A stretch of DNA of 64,000 nucleotides from Nonomuraea sediminis (lineage in GTDB: Bacteria > Actinomycetota > Actinomycetes > Streptosporangiales > Streptosporangiaceae), in assembly GCF_018531495.1 (NCBI RefSeq), contig NZ_JAHDTI010000004.1:868001-932000 (forward strand), given 5' to 3'. Position 1 is the stretch's first letter. Each line of letters begins with the position of its first letter. Positions 41,621-50,330 of the stretch are shown piece by piece. Below the pieces are notes generated by a model that ran no database searches, was not told the origin of the DNA, and worked only from the letters and a program-made list of their open reading frames with translations. Position numbers and translations under genes: made by a program.

Positions 41621-43087
41621 CTAGTTGGCGCGGAGCGCCGAGCGGAGCCGGCCCAGCAGGGTGGACTCCTCCGACGCGGGGGCGGGCGCGGGCGCGGGCG
41701 GGATCGTGACGGGGTCGGGCTTGGGCGCGGGCCAGTAGCGGTCCGGCGCGGCGTGCCGTACGCCGTGGGTGGTCTCGATGACGTCGTCCACGTCGTCGCC
41801 GGGCGAGCCGAGGAGCTCGGCGCGGGCCAGGGCCGAGGTGCGCTCCAGACGGGCCGTGCGGCCGTCCGGCAGGTCGACGATCAGAACCCCGGTGAGGTCC
41901 TCCTGCACCGACTCGATCATGCGCTCGAGCGTCGCCTTGTGCAGCGGCACGTCCACAGGACCGCGGTAGCGGAACGGCGTCGGCGCCGGCGTGGGGGACG
42001 CCTCGTCGATCAGGCGGATCCTGTCGTCGTGTGCGAACAGGTCGCGCATCAGCCGCAGCTCGAAGCAGGGGTCGCCGAGACCCGTGCGCTGGTCGTCGCG
42101 CAGCCTCGACCACGGGCCGACCAGCGTCACGACCACGTCCTGCAGCCTGCCGTCCAGCGCCGCCGCGACGGCCTGCCGTACGACCTGCTCAGAGGTGTCC
42201 GTGACGTCGAGCACGATCTCCACGTACGGCACCAGCCACCGGCGGCCGCGGTCCTTGCGCAGGTCGCGGCGGAGCGGAACGCGGTGCGCCAGATAGGGCT
42301 CGACGGCCCGCACGGCGCGCTCCCTGTCGCGGTGCTGCGCGGGCAGCCCGAGATGGACGGCCTGCGCCTGGAGGTCGGGGATGAACACCACCCCGTGCAT
42401 GGCCAGCCGGTAGGCGAACTCGGTGTCCTCGCCGCGCAGCACCGTCGGGTCGAGCCCGCCCACAGCGTGGAAGACCTCCCGGGGAAGGGCGAAGGTCGGT
42501 CCCGTGCACACGTGGTAGGGGTTGCGGCTCTTGCGCAGCCCGTCGGTCTTGGCGATCGTCGCCTCGGTCGAGCTCGGCCTGGCGTTGTCCAGGTCGAACA
42601 GTTCTCCCAGGTGTCCCGCCCGGAAGACGTCTTCCGCCGTGAGCGGCGGAACCTCGACGAACCGCTTCATCCCGATCGTGACCAGGTAGTCCGTCACGTG
42701 GTGCCAGCGGGCCAGCGCCTCGATGTGCTCGCGGCAGGCGACCATGTCGGAGTCGAGCCGCTGGATGAGCTCGCCGTCGGCGGCCCTGGCACCGGCGTTG
42801 ACCGCGTTGGAGATGCCCCAGCCCGTCTCGGGCCTGACCAGGCGGGTGTTGACCGGCCTGATCTCCGGCAGCGCGATCGGCGGCTCGCTGCCGTCGTCGA
42901 CAACGAGGACCTCCATCAGGTGGTCCGGGTACGTCTGCGCCGCCAGCGCGGCGAGCGTGAACTCCAGGTGCGGCCCGCCGTGCGCCGGGACCACGACGCT
43001 CACCGAAAGGGCAGGCGACCAGGCCCCGAGCCCGGGTGGCGTGAGTGGAGAGTAGTCGTTCTGCGTGAGGGCAGGACGCGCGTTCAT
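41621..43087 (-). CDS. Family 2 glycosyltransferase, type 1 of the island, monocistronic
   Basis: A 488-residue protein with NDYSPLTPPGLGAW, VSVVVPAHGGPHLEFTLAAL, VVDDGSEPP, RLDSDMVACREH and TEFAYRLAMHGVVFIPDL, matching the type 1 paralogs. The C-terminal part is shorter and lacks the long coiled coil. It is transcribed alone toward the + strand pair and is divergent from thrC. Same uncertainty about sugar and acceptor as its paralogs. Confidence 0.82.
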   Translation of the reverse strand: MNARPALTQNDYSPLTPPGLGAWSPALSVSVVVPAHGGPHLEFTLAALAAQTYPDHLMEVLVVDDGSEPPIALPEIRPVNTRLVRPETGWGISNAVNAGARAADGELIQRLDSDMVACREHIEALARWHHVTDYLVTIGMKRFVEVPPLTAEDVFRAGHLGELFDLDNARPSSTEATIAKTDGLRKSRNPYHVCTGPTFALPREVFHAVGGLDPTVLRGEDTEFAYRLAMHGVVFIPDLQAQAVHLGLPAQHRDRERAVRAVEPYLAHRVPLRRDLRKDRGRRWLVPYVEIVLDVTDTSEQVVRQAVAAALDGRLQDVVVTLVGPWSRLRDDQRTGLGDPCFELRLMRDLFAHDDRIRLIDEASPTPAPTPFRYRGPVDVPLHKATLERMIESVQEDLTGVLIVDLPDGRTARLERTSALARAELLGSPGDDVDDVIETTHGVRHAAPDRYWPAPKPDPVTIPPAPAPAPASEESTLLGRLRSALRAN

Positions 43088-43173
43088 GGTGGTGACCCCC
43101 TGCGCCAGACCCTAGACCCAGATGCTGAATATTTCCTGAATAGTGGCAACAGGACCGCCCCCTGGCGTCCCGC

Positions 43174-43179
43174 TAGACT
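43174..43179 (+). promoter_or_regulatory. Candidate -10 element for thrC
   Basis: TAGACT lies 31 bases before the thrC ATG, in the 123-bp divergent gap with the glycosyltransferase gene. A weak -35 (AGGACC) is 17 bp upstream. A GGTAGGGAG stretch serves as ribosome-binding site before the ATG. Confidence 0.4.
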
Positions 43180-43210
43180 CGGTGCCCAACACCGCAGGTA
43201 GGGAGTCATC

Positions 43211-44254
<1,044 letters not shown>

Positions 44255-44269
44255 CGGGCTTGTTCTTCA

Positions 44270-44300
44270 GTACGGCGGGCATCAGCCCGGCCCGCCGTAC
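44270..44300. promoter_or_regulatory. Stem-loop between thrC and thrB
   Basis: GTACGGCGGGC and GCCCGCCGTAC form a perfect 11-bp stem with a 9-base loop in the 55-bp gap. There is no T tract, so it is more likely an RNA-processing/stability element or a dispersed palindrome than a full terminator. The outer GTACGGC/GCCGTAC arms recur at 47732-47754. Confidence 0.55.
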
Positions 44301-44309
44301 AGGATCCTC

Positions 44310-45224
44310 ATGAGCGGTGAGAAACACATGGTGAACATTCGAGTCCCCGCCACGTCCGCGAACCTCGGGCCGGGGTTCGACTCGCTCGGCCTGGCGCTGA
44401 CGCTGCACGACGACGTCGAGGCGGAGCTCACCGGACCGGGCGTCGAGGTCACGGTCGAGGGTGAGGGCGCCGGCGAGCTCGACCTGGGCGAAGGACACCT
44501 GATCGTCAAGGCGATGCGCAAGGCGTTCGACCGGATGGGCATGAAACAGCCCGAGGGGATCCGGCTGCGCTGCCGCAACAGGATCCCGCACGCCCGAGGC
44601 CTGGGCTCCTCGTCGGCGGCCATCTGCGCGGGCATCCTGGCCGCCAGGGCGCTCGGCACCGGAGAACTGTCTGACGACGAGGTGTTCGCGCTGGCCACCG
44701 AGATGGAAGGGCATCCGGACAACGTGGCGCCGTGCCTGGCCGGCGGCCTGACCATCGCGTGGACGCACCAAGGCGGATCACCGCGTATGGTGAAGCTGGT
44801 TCCCGACGCGCGCATCCGCCCGGTCGTGCTCGTCCCGGCGACGCGGCTGTCCACGGAGGCGGCTCGGGGGCTGCTGCCGAAGGATGTGCCCCACAAGGAC
44901 GCCTCCTTCAATGCCGGAAGGGCCGCGCTGCTGATCGCCGCGCTGACCCAGCGGCCGGAGCGGGGGCTCTTGCTGGCGGCGACCGAGGACCGGCTGCATC
45001 AGGACTACCGCGCGCCTGCCATGCGTGCGAGCGCGGATCTGGTAGAACGTCTACGTGCAGTGGGCGTGCCCGCGGTTGTTTCGGGAGCGGGTCCCACCAT
45101 CCTTGCGTTTTCGACCTCGGATTCGCAGGATTTGATCGCGCCAGAAGTGGGTAATGACTGGCACATCCAGCTATTGGACGTCGACCCGGATGGGGCGACC
45201 GTTCAGGTTCCCGAGACACGCTGA
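44310..45224 (+). CDS. thrB: Homoserine kinase
   Basis: A 304-residue GHMP kinase. VRVPATSANLGPGFDSLGLAL-like N-terminus, the ATP-binding PHARGLGSSSAAICAG, EGHPDNVAPCLAGG and the C-terminal VSGAGPTILAF are all present. It phosphorylates homoserine for the threonine synthase encoded upstream. Two starts are possible: 44310, with AGGA six bases before it, or ATG 44328 (MVNIRVPATSANLG), with GGTGAG before it, which matches family N-termini better. Confidence 0.94.
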   Translation: MSGEKHMVNIRVPATSANLGPGFDSLGLALTLHDDVEAELTGPGVEVTVEGEGAGELDLGEGHLIVKAMRKAFDRMGMKQPEGIRLRCRNRIPHARGLGSSSAAICAGILAARALGTGELSDDEVFALATEMEGHPDNVAPCLAGGLTIAWTHQGGSPRMVKLVPDARIRPVVLVPATRLSTEAARGLLPKDVPHKDASFNAGRAALLIAALTQRPERGLLLAATEDRLHQDYRAPAMRASADLVERLRAVGVPAVVSGAGPTILAFSTSDSQDLIAPEVGNDWHIQLLDVDPDGATVQVPETR

Positions 45225-45680
45225 TGCCTCTTTAGACCTTCAGGGAATAGCCGTGTGCGCTGGTGATGTTAGGCTGGTAGCCGCACCAGATGCCCCCTTG
45301 TTGGGTGCGTGCTTGTCAGCCGTACATCGCTGCATCATGTCTCACGTCGCGAGACGTGGGCAGCGCGGCTGTCTCCCCGGAACCCGTTGCCTCCGGTTGG
45401 CCCACACCCGGTTGGCCCAACGTGAGGCGGCGCCGACGGGGCTGAGCGCGTTCGAATCTCCTCGACATCTGGCTGGCGACATCTGGGGGGTGTTTTCCAC
45501 GCGCCACCGTCCTGTGGATGCCTGGACGAGCCCCTCCACAAAGTGTGGCGACCGCCGTCCCGGCGGCGGCCGAAGATCGCAGAGTGCACCCCGACCCGGT
45601 CTGTCCCGCCGGATCGCAAGCACCTCCGGGACGCCCGGCATGAGATACCCGGCGCCCGACCCCTGGGAAGGACCTTTTAG
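45225..45680 (+). promoter_or_regulatory. Long structured leader and promoter region of rho
   Basis: No convincing gene in 456 bp. GGAAT (45244-45248) and GTT (45268-45270) are 19 bp apart, near the SigR pattern. Hairpins include CACGTC-GCGA-GACGTG (45343-45358, GNRA-type loop), CCACA-AAG-TGTGG near 45535 and CCGCCG-TCC-CGGCGG near 45551. CCGGTTGGCCCA occurs twice, 15 bp apart (45393 and 45408). A long 5' leader fits autogenous attenuation, as known for rho in other bacteria; that role is inferred here. Confidence 0.5.
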
Positions 45681-47672
45681 TTGAGCGACACCACCGAACT
45701 CCTCTCCGACGCATCAGGCGCATCTGCGCAGCCTGCGTCCGGCGACACCCCCACTCGCGCCGCGGCCAAGCCTCGCGCGCGTCGCTCCGGCACCGGCCTG
45801 TCCGCCAAGGTGCTGCCCGAGCTGCAGAAAATCGCTGCCGAGCTCGGCATCAGCGGGACCGGACGCATGCGGAAGAGCCAGCTCATCGCGGCCATCCAGG
45901 AGAAGCAGGGTGGCAGCGGTGACGGCGCCTCCGCCCCGGCCGCCGAGGCGGCGCCCGCCCCGGCGGTGACGGCCGAGCCGGCGCCCGCCGCGGAGCGTCC
46001 CGCCCGCAGCAGGAGGGAACGTTCCCGGGCCAGGAGCGTCGAGGAGAGCACCCCGCAGGCCGCCGCCGAGCCGGTGGCCGCGGCAGAACCGGCCGTTCAG
46101 GCCGCACCGCCGGTGGTCGCCGACCAGCCGGCCACGACCGTCGACAGTGGGCAGGGCGAAGGCCGTGCCGTCGAGCAGGGCGAGGGGCGCGAGCGCGGCG
46201 AGAGCCGCCGCGAGCGCCGCAGCAGGGGCGAGCGCCGGGAGCGCGGCGAGCGACCCACCAACGACCGTGCCAGCAGCGACCGTGGCGAGGGCGGCCGTGC
46301 CGACCAGCGGGCGGCCGACGCCGGCAACCGCGGTGACCAGCGCGGCGGCGACCAGCGCGGCGACCAGCGTGGCGACCTGCGCGGCGACCAGCGTGGCGGT
46401 GACCAGCGCGGTGGCGACCAGCGCGGTGGCGGGGACGACGACGACCGTCGTGGCCGCAGGGGCCGCTTCAGGGAGCGCAACCGCGGCCGTGGCCGTGACC
46501 GCTTCGACAGCACCGAGCCCGTCATCGGCGACGACGACGTGCTCATCCCGATCGCCGGCATCCTGGACATCCTGGACAACTACGCGTTCGTCCGCACCAG
46601 CGGCTACCTGCCGGGCAGCAACGACGTCTACGTCAGCCTGGCTCAGATCCGCCGCAACGGCCTGCGCAAGGGCGACGTCATCACCGGCGCCGTCCGGCAG
46701 CCGCGCGAGGGCGAGCGCCGCGAGAAGTTCAACGCCCTGGTCCGCCTCGACACCGTCAACGGCATGGACCCGGACCAGGCCCGCAACAGGCCGGACTTCA
46801 ACAAGCTCACGCCGCTCTACCCGCAGGAGCGCCTGCGCCTGGAGACCGAGCCGAACATCCTGACCACCAGGATCATCGACCTCGTCTCCCCGATCGGCAA
46901 GGGCCAGCGCGGCCTGATCGTCTCGCCGCCCAAGGCCGGCAAGACGATGGTGCTGCAGGCGATCGCCAACGCGATCACCCGCAACAACCCCGAGTGCCAC
47001 CTCATGGTCGTCCTCGTCGACGAGCGGCCGGAGGAGGTCACGGACATGCAGCGCTCGGTCAAGGGCGAGGTCATCCACTCGACCTTCGACCGTCCCGCCG
47101 AGGACCACACCACGGTCGCCGAGCTCGCCATCGAGCGCGCCAAGCGGCTGGTGGAGCTGGGCCACGACGTGGTCGTGCTGCTCGACTCGATCACCCGTCT
47201 CGGCCGCGCCTACAACCTGGCCGCGCCCGCCTCGGGCCGCATCCTGTCGGGTGGTGTCGACTCGACCGCGCTCTACCCGCCCAAGCGCTTCTTCGGCGCC
47301 GCCCGCAACATCGAGAACGGCGGCTCGCTGACGATCCTCGCCACGGCCCTGGTCGAGACCGGGTCCAAGATGGACGAGGTCATCTTCGAGGAGTTCAAGG
47401 GCACCGGCAACGCCGAGCTCAAGCTCAACCGCTCGCTGGCCGACAAGCGCATCTTCCCCGCGGTGGACGTCGACGCGTCCGGCACCCGTAAGGAAGAGAT
47501 CCTCATGGCCAAGGATGAGCTCAGCATCGTCTGGAAGCTGCGCCGGGTGCTGCACGCGCTCGACATGCAGCAGGCGCTCGAGCTCCTCCTGGAGAAGATG
47601 AAGGAGACCAAGTCGAACGCGGAGTTCCTGCTCCAGGTCCAGAAGACCACCGTGAGCAACGACCGCGACTGA
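45681..47672 (+). CDS. rho: Transcription termination factor Rho, with extended N-terminal region
   Basis: A 663-residue Rho. The N-terminal Rho_N helix region (about 35-75) is followed by a disordered Ala/Glu stretch and then an Arg/Gly/Asp-rich insertion (about 155-280) with repeated GDQRG units. Next come the cold-shock RNA-binding domain (GILDILDNYAFVRTSGYLPG) and the RecA-type motor with Walker A SPPKAGKT, Walker B VVLLDSITR and the Q/R-loop region LSGGVDSTALYPPKRFFGAARN. Large N-terminal insertions are typical of actinobacterial Rho. The start is TTG 45681, with GGGAAGGA upstream. Confidence 0.95.
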   Translation: MSDTTELLSDASGASAQPASGDTPTRAAAKPRARRSGTGLSAKVLPELQKIAAELGISGTGRMRKSQLIAAIQEKQGGSGDGASAPAAEAAPAPAVTAEPAPAAERPARSRRERSRARSVEESTPQAAAEPVAAAEPAVQAAPPVVADQPATTVDSGQGEGRAVEQGEGRERGESRRERRSRGERRERGERPTNDRASSDRGEGGRADQRAADAGNRGDQRGGDQRGDQRGDLRGDQRGGDQRGGDQRGGGDDDDRRGRRGRFRERNRGRGRDRFDSTEPVIGDDDVLIPIAGILDILDNYAFVRTSGYLPGSNDVYVSLAQIRRNGLRKGDVITGAVRQPREGERREKFNALVRLDTVNGMDPDQARNRPDFNKLTPLYPQERLRLETEPNILTTRIIDLVSPIGKGQRGLIVSPPKAGKTMVLQAIANAITRNNPECHLMVVLVDERPEEVTDMQRSVKGEVIHSTFDRPAEDHTTVAELAIERAKRLVELGHDVVVLLDSITRLGRAYNLAAPASGRILSGGVDSTALYPPKRFFGAARNIENGGSLTILATALVETGSKMDEVIFEEFKGTGNAELKLNRSLADKRIFPAVDVDASGTRKEEILMAKDELSIVWKLRRVLHALDMQQALELLLEKMKETKSNAEFLLQVQKTTVSNDRD

Positions 47673-47678
47673 CCATGA

Positions 47679-47713
47679 CGAAAGGGCGGCGAGAGTTTCT
47701 CGCCGCCCTTTCG
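47679..47713 (+). terminator. Strong hairpin terminator after rho
   Basis: CGAAAGGGCGGCGAG and CTCGCCGCCCTTTCG form a perfect 15-bp stem with a 5-base loop (AGTTT), starting 6 bp after the rho stop. The AAA/TTT pairs lie at the stem base and there is only a short T-rich tail. It could also serve the convergent gene at 47760-48779. Confidence 0.85.
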
Positions 47714-47731
47714 CTTGCTCCGCATCACCTT

Positions 47732-47754
47732 GTACGGCAGGCCGCCCGCCGTAC
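47732..47754. terminator. Inverted repeat downstream of the secreted-protein gene
   Basis: GTACGGC and GCCGTAC frame AGGCCGCCC, 5 bp past the stop codon of the reverse-strand gene. It may act as its terminator or transcript stabiliser. It shares its outer arms with the thrC-thrB stem-loop. Confidence 0.4.
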
Positions 47755-47759
47755 GGGAG

Positions 47760-48779
47760 TTACCGCACGTCGACGAAGTCCTGCGGGGACAGTGCGCTGC
47801 GGGTCGTGGACGTGGACTCCACCTTGGCGCGCCAGTAGCCGTCCTTGGCCGCCTTGAACAGCTTGGCGTACTTGCCCGTCGAGGTGGCCTTGACCAGGCC
47901 CATCAGCTTGTACTTCGTGGTGCCCTTGGCCTTGAAGTACACCTCGACCTCGGCGCCCTTGTAGGCGGCCGAGCCGCGCAGGACCTTGCCCGCGACCTTG
48001 AAGCGCTTGCCCTGCGCCACCTTGGCCGGCGCCTGCAGGGTGATCCTGGCCTTGGCCTTCTTGGAGACGCCCCCGGTGGGCTCCTCGACCGTGAAGCCGG
48101 CCACGCCCTTGAGCGTCTGGCCCGCGCGGGTGGCGTACACCTCGAGCGTCCACGCGCCCGCCGTCGAGTCGTCGGCCATGTAGGTCACGCCCGAGTACGT
48201 CCCGTCGTTGTTCGAGTCGAGCGCGCCCAGGTCGTAGTACTCGCCGGTGTCGTTGCTGACGAGCTTGGCCGACACCGTGCTCGCGCCGTTGGCCGTGGCC
48301 TCCACGGAGACCTTGACGTCCTTGCCCTTGCGTAGCTTGACCGGGTTGGGCGTGACGGAGGCGGCCGTGATGCCCTGCTTGGCCGTCACCTTGATGGTGA
48401 AGGCGTTGTCGCCGCTGTTCGTGCCCCTGGTGACCTTGACGTGGAGCTGCCAGTCGCCGGCCGGGTCGTCCTTGCCGATGCCGAACGTGCCGCTGACCGG
48501 CGCCTCGGACCCGCTCTTGGTCCAGTCGCCGAACGCCACCGCCCTGTCGGCCTTGCCGGGCGGCGTCACGGTGCCGGAGATGCCGGTGGCCGTGCCCGGG
48601 TCCTTCAGCTTGAGCGTGACCGTGACCTGGATCTCCTTGTCCAGGGGTACGTACGCGTCGGACGAGGCCGCCCCGTTGAAGTCCGAACCGGCGGCGTTGG
48701 CGGCCTGCAGTCCGGTACCCCCGAGGAGAAGCGCGGCCCCCGTCGCGGTTGCCAGCAGCAACCGCAGCCTCTTCATCAT
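47760..48779 (-). CDS. Secreted protein with Ig-like domains
   Basis: A 339-residue precursor. The signal peptide runs MMKRLRLLLATATGAALLLG to AANAAG. The mature protein is Thr/Lys-rich and beta-sandwich-like, with three stretches of repeated style: DKEIQVTVTLKLKDPGTATG, KGKDVKVSVEATANGASTV and QGKRFKVAGKVLRGSA. The last resembles the bacterial Ig-like 'core' of surface proteins. No enzyme motif is visible. ATG 48776 is an equal start candidate. A surface or extracellular binding role is likely, but unknown. Confidence 0.72.
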   Translation of the reverse strand: MMKRLRLLLATATGAALLLGGTGLQAANAAGSDFNGAASSDAYVPLDKEIQVTVTLKLKDPGTATGISGTVTPPGKADRAVAFGDWTKSGSEAPVSGTFGIGKDDPAGDWQLHVKVTRGTNSGDNAFTIKVTAKQGITAASVTPNPVKLRKGKDVKVSVEATANGASTVSAKLVSNDTGEYYDLGALDSNNDGTYSGVTYMADDSTAGAWTLEVYATRAGQTLKGVAGFTVEEPTGGVSKKAKARITLQAPAKVAQGKRFKVAGKVLRGSAAYKGAEVEVYFKAKGTTKYKLMGLVKATSTGKYAKLFKAAKDGYWRAKVESTSTTRSALSPQDFVDVR

Positions 48780-48854
48780 CTGGTGTCCTTAATGTGTGCC
48801 TTTGTGTGCGCGGGAGCCTAGTGTGACAGGAGTGGCGTCGCCATAAGGTTCCGG

Positions 48855-48880
48855 GGAATGCCTCGTGGCCTGGGATGGTT
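48855..48880 (+). promoter_or_regulatory. SigR (SigH)-type promoter of rpmE
   Basis: GGAAT (48855-48859), exactly 18 bases, then GTT (48878-48880) matches the consensus of the thiol-stress sigma factor SigR of Streptomyces (SigH of mycobacteria). It lies about 90 bp before rpmE. An rpmE gene is a reported member of the S. coelicolor SigR regulon, which fits the Zn-binding L31 encoded here. Confidence 0.6.
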
Positions 48881-48969
48881 CCAGCATCTGGCACACTGTT
48901 AGCTGAACCGAAGCGGTTCCGGTTCCCGCCGTGCCGGCGACCCGGCGACCGCCAGCTGAGAGGACTCTC

Positions 48970-49188
48970 ATGAAGCCCGACATTCACCCCGATTACCACG
49001 TGACCCAGGTGTCCTGCTCCTGTGGCAACACGTTCACGACCCGCAGCACCGCCAAGAACGGTGTCATCCACGCCGACGTGTGCTCGGCCTGCCACCCGTT
49101 CTACACGGGCAAGCAGAAGATCCTCGACACGGGCGGCCGGGTTGCGCGCTTCGAGAAGCGCTTCGGCAAGAAGGCCTCGGGCAAGTAG
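48970..49188 (+). CDS. rpmE: 50S ribosomal protein L31 (zinc-binding form)
   Basis: A 72-residue L31 with both cysteine pairs: SCSCGN near residue 16 and VCSACHPFYTGKQK near residue 36. It is thus the Zn-ribbon (C+) type, which can act as a zinc store. ATG 48970 has GAGAGGA just upstream; an earlier in-frame ATG at 48931 would add 13 residues not seen in the family. It precedes prfA, a conserved arrangement. Confidence 0.95.
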   Translation: MKPDIHPDYHVTQVSCSCGNTFTTRSTAKNGVIHADVCSACHPFYTGKQKILDTGGRVARFEKRFGKKASGK

Positions 49189-49277
49189 CTCGATCGACGC
49201 CGGCTCGGACGCACAGCAGGTGCGCCGGGTCGGCGTTGTTGGTGAAAGGGCCAGAATCTTCCAGGTAAGGACGCACG

Positions 49278-50330
49278 GTGAATCTTGACGACACGCTCAA
49301 GGAATATGCCGAGCTGGAGACCCAGCTCGCCGACCCCGCCGTGCACGCCGACCAGAACAAGGCCCGCACGCTCGGCAAGCGCTACGCCCAGCTGACCCCC
49401 GTCGTGGGCACCTACCGCGAGCTGGAGACCGCCCGCGAGGACCTGGCCGCAGCCAAGGAGCTGGCCGCCGAGGACGAGGCGTTCGCCGCCGAGGCGACCG
49501 AGATCGAGCAGCGCATCCCGCAGCTCGAGGAGCGCCTGCAGCACCTGCTCATCCCGCGCGATCCCAACGATGACAAGGACATCATCATGGAGATCAAGGC
49601 GGGCGAGGGCGGCGAGGAGTCGGCGCTGTTCGCCGGCGACCTGCTGCGGATGTACCTGCGCTACGCCGAGCGGCTCGGCTGGAAGACCGAGGTCATCGAC
49701 GCGCAGCACTCCGACCTGGGCGGCTACAAGGACGTCACCGTCGGCATCAGGGCCAAGGGCGACGAGGGTGTGTGGTCCAGGCTGAAGTTCGAGGGCGGCG
49801 TCCACCGCGTGCAGCGCGTGCCCGTCACCGAGTCGCAGGGCCGCATCCACACCAGCGCCGCGGGCGTCCTGGTCTACCCGGAGGCGGAGGAGGTCGACGT
49901 CCAGATCGACCCCAACGACCTGCGCATCGACGTCTACCGCTCCAGCGGCCCCGGCGGCCAGTCGGTCAACACCACCGACTCCGCGGTCCGCATCACGCAC
50001 CTGCCCACCGGCACGGTCGTCTCCTGCCAGAACGAGAAGAGCCAGCTGCAGAACAAGGAGTCGGCGCTGCGCATCCTGCGCGCCCGGCTGCTGGCCATCG
50101 CCCAGGAGGAGGCCGAGGCCGCTGCCCAGGCCGAGCGCAAGTCGCAGGTCCGCACCGTCGACCGCTCCGAGCGCATCCGCACCTACAACTTCCCGGAAAA
50201 CCGCATCTCCGACCACCGCGTCGGCTTCAAGGCGTATAACCTCGACCAGGTGCTCGACGGCGAGCTGACCGCCGTCACCCAGGCCCTCATCGACGCCGAG
50301 CTGGCGGAGAAGCTCGCACAACACTCATGA
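49278..50330 (+). CDS. prfA: Peptide chain release factor 1
   Basis: A 350-residue class I release factor. The peptidyl-hydrolysis GGQ is in SSGPGGQSVNTTDS and the stop-codon-recognition PxT motif is PVTESQGRIH (PVT instead of the more usual PAT), which marks RF1 (UAA/UAG) rather than RF2. The N-terminal helical domain is complete. GTG 49278 is the start. The TGA overlaps prmC (ATGA), the methyltransferase that modifies its GGQ glutamine. Confidence 0.96.
   Translation: MNLDDTLKEYAELETQLADPAVHADQNKARTLGKRYAQLTPVVGTYRELETAREDLAAAKELAAEDEAFAAEATEIEQRIPQLEERLQHLLIPRDPNDDKDIIMEIKAGEGGEESALFAGDLLRMYLRYAERLGWKTEVIDAQHSDLGGYKDVTVGIRAKGDEGVWSRLKFEGGVHRVQRVPVTESQGRIHTSAAGVLVYPEAEEVDVQIDPNDLRIDVYRSSGPGGQSVNTTDSAVRITHLPTGTVVSCQNEKSQLQNKESALRILRARLLAIAQEEAEAAAQAERKSQVRTVDRSERIRTYNFPENRISDHRVGFKAYNLDQVLDGELTAVTQALIDAELAEKLAQHS

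Noticed and set aside
45337..45684. 116-codon ORF in the rho leader whose TGA overlaps the rho TTG start
   Set aside because: The stop-start overlap is suggestive, but third-position GC is not gene-like, no ribosome-binding site is seen and the sequence crosses several perfect hairpins. More likely non-coding leader.
46310..46450. Repeats resembling a CRISPR array
   Set aside because: They are in-frame GDQRG codon repeats inside rho with no spacers of constant length.
48931..48969. Longer L31 starting at ATG 48931
   Set aside because: The 13 extra residues are absent from the family, and the ribosome-binding site is placed for ATG 48970.
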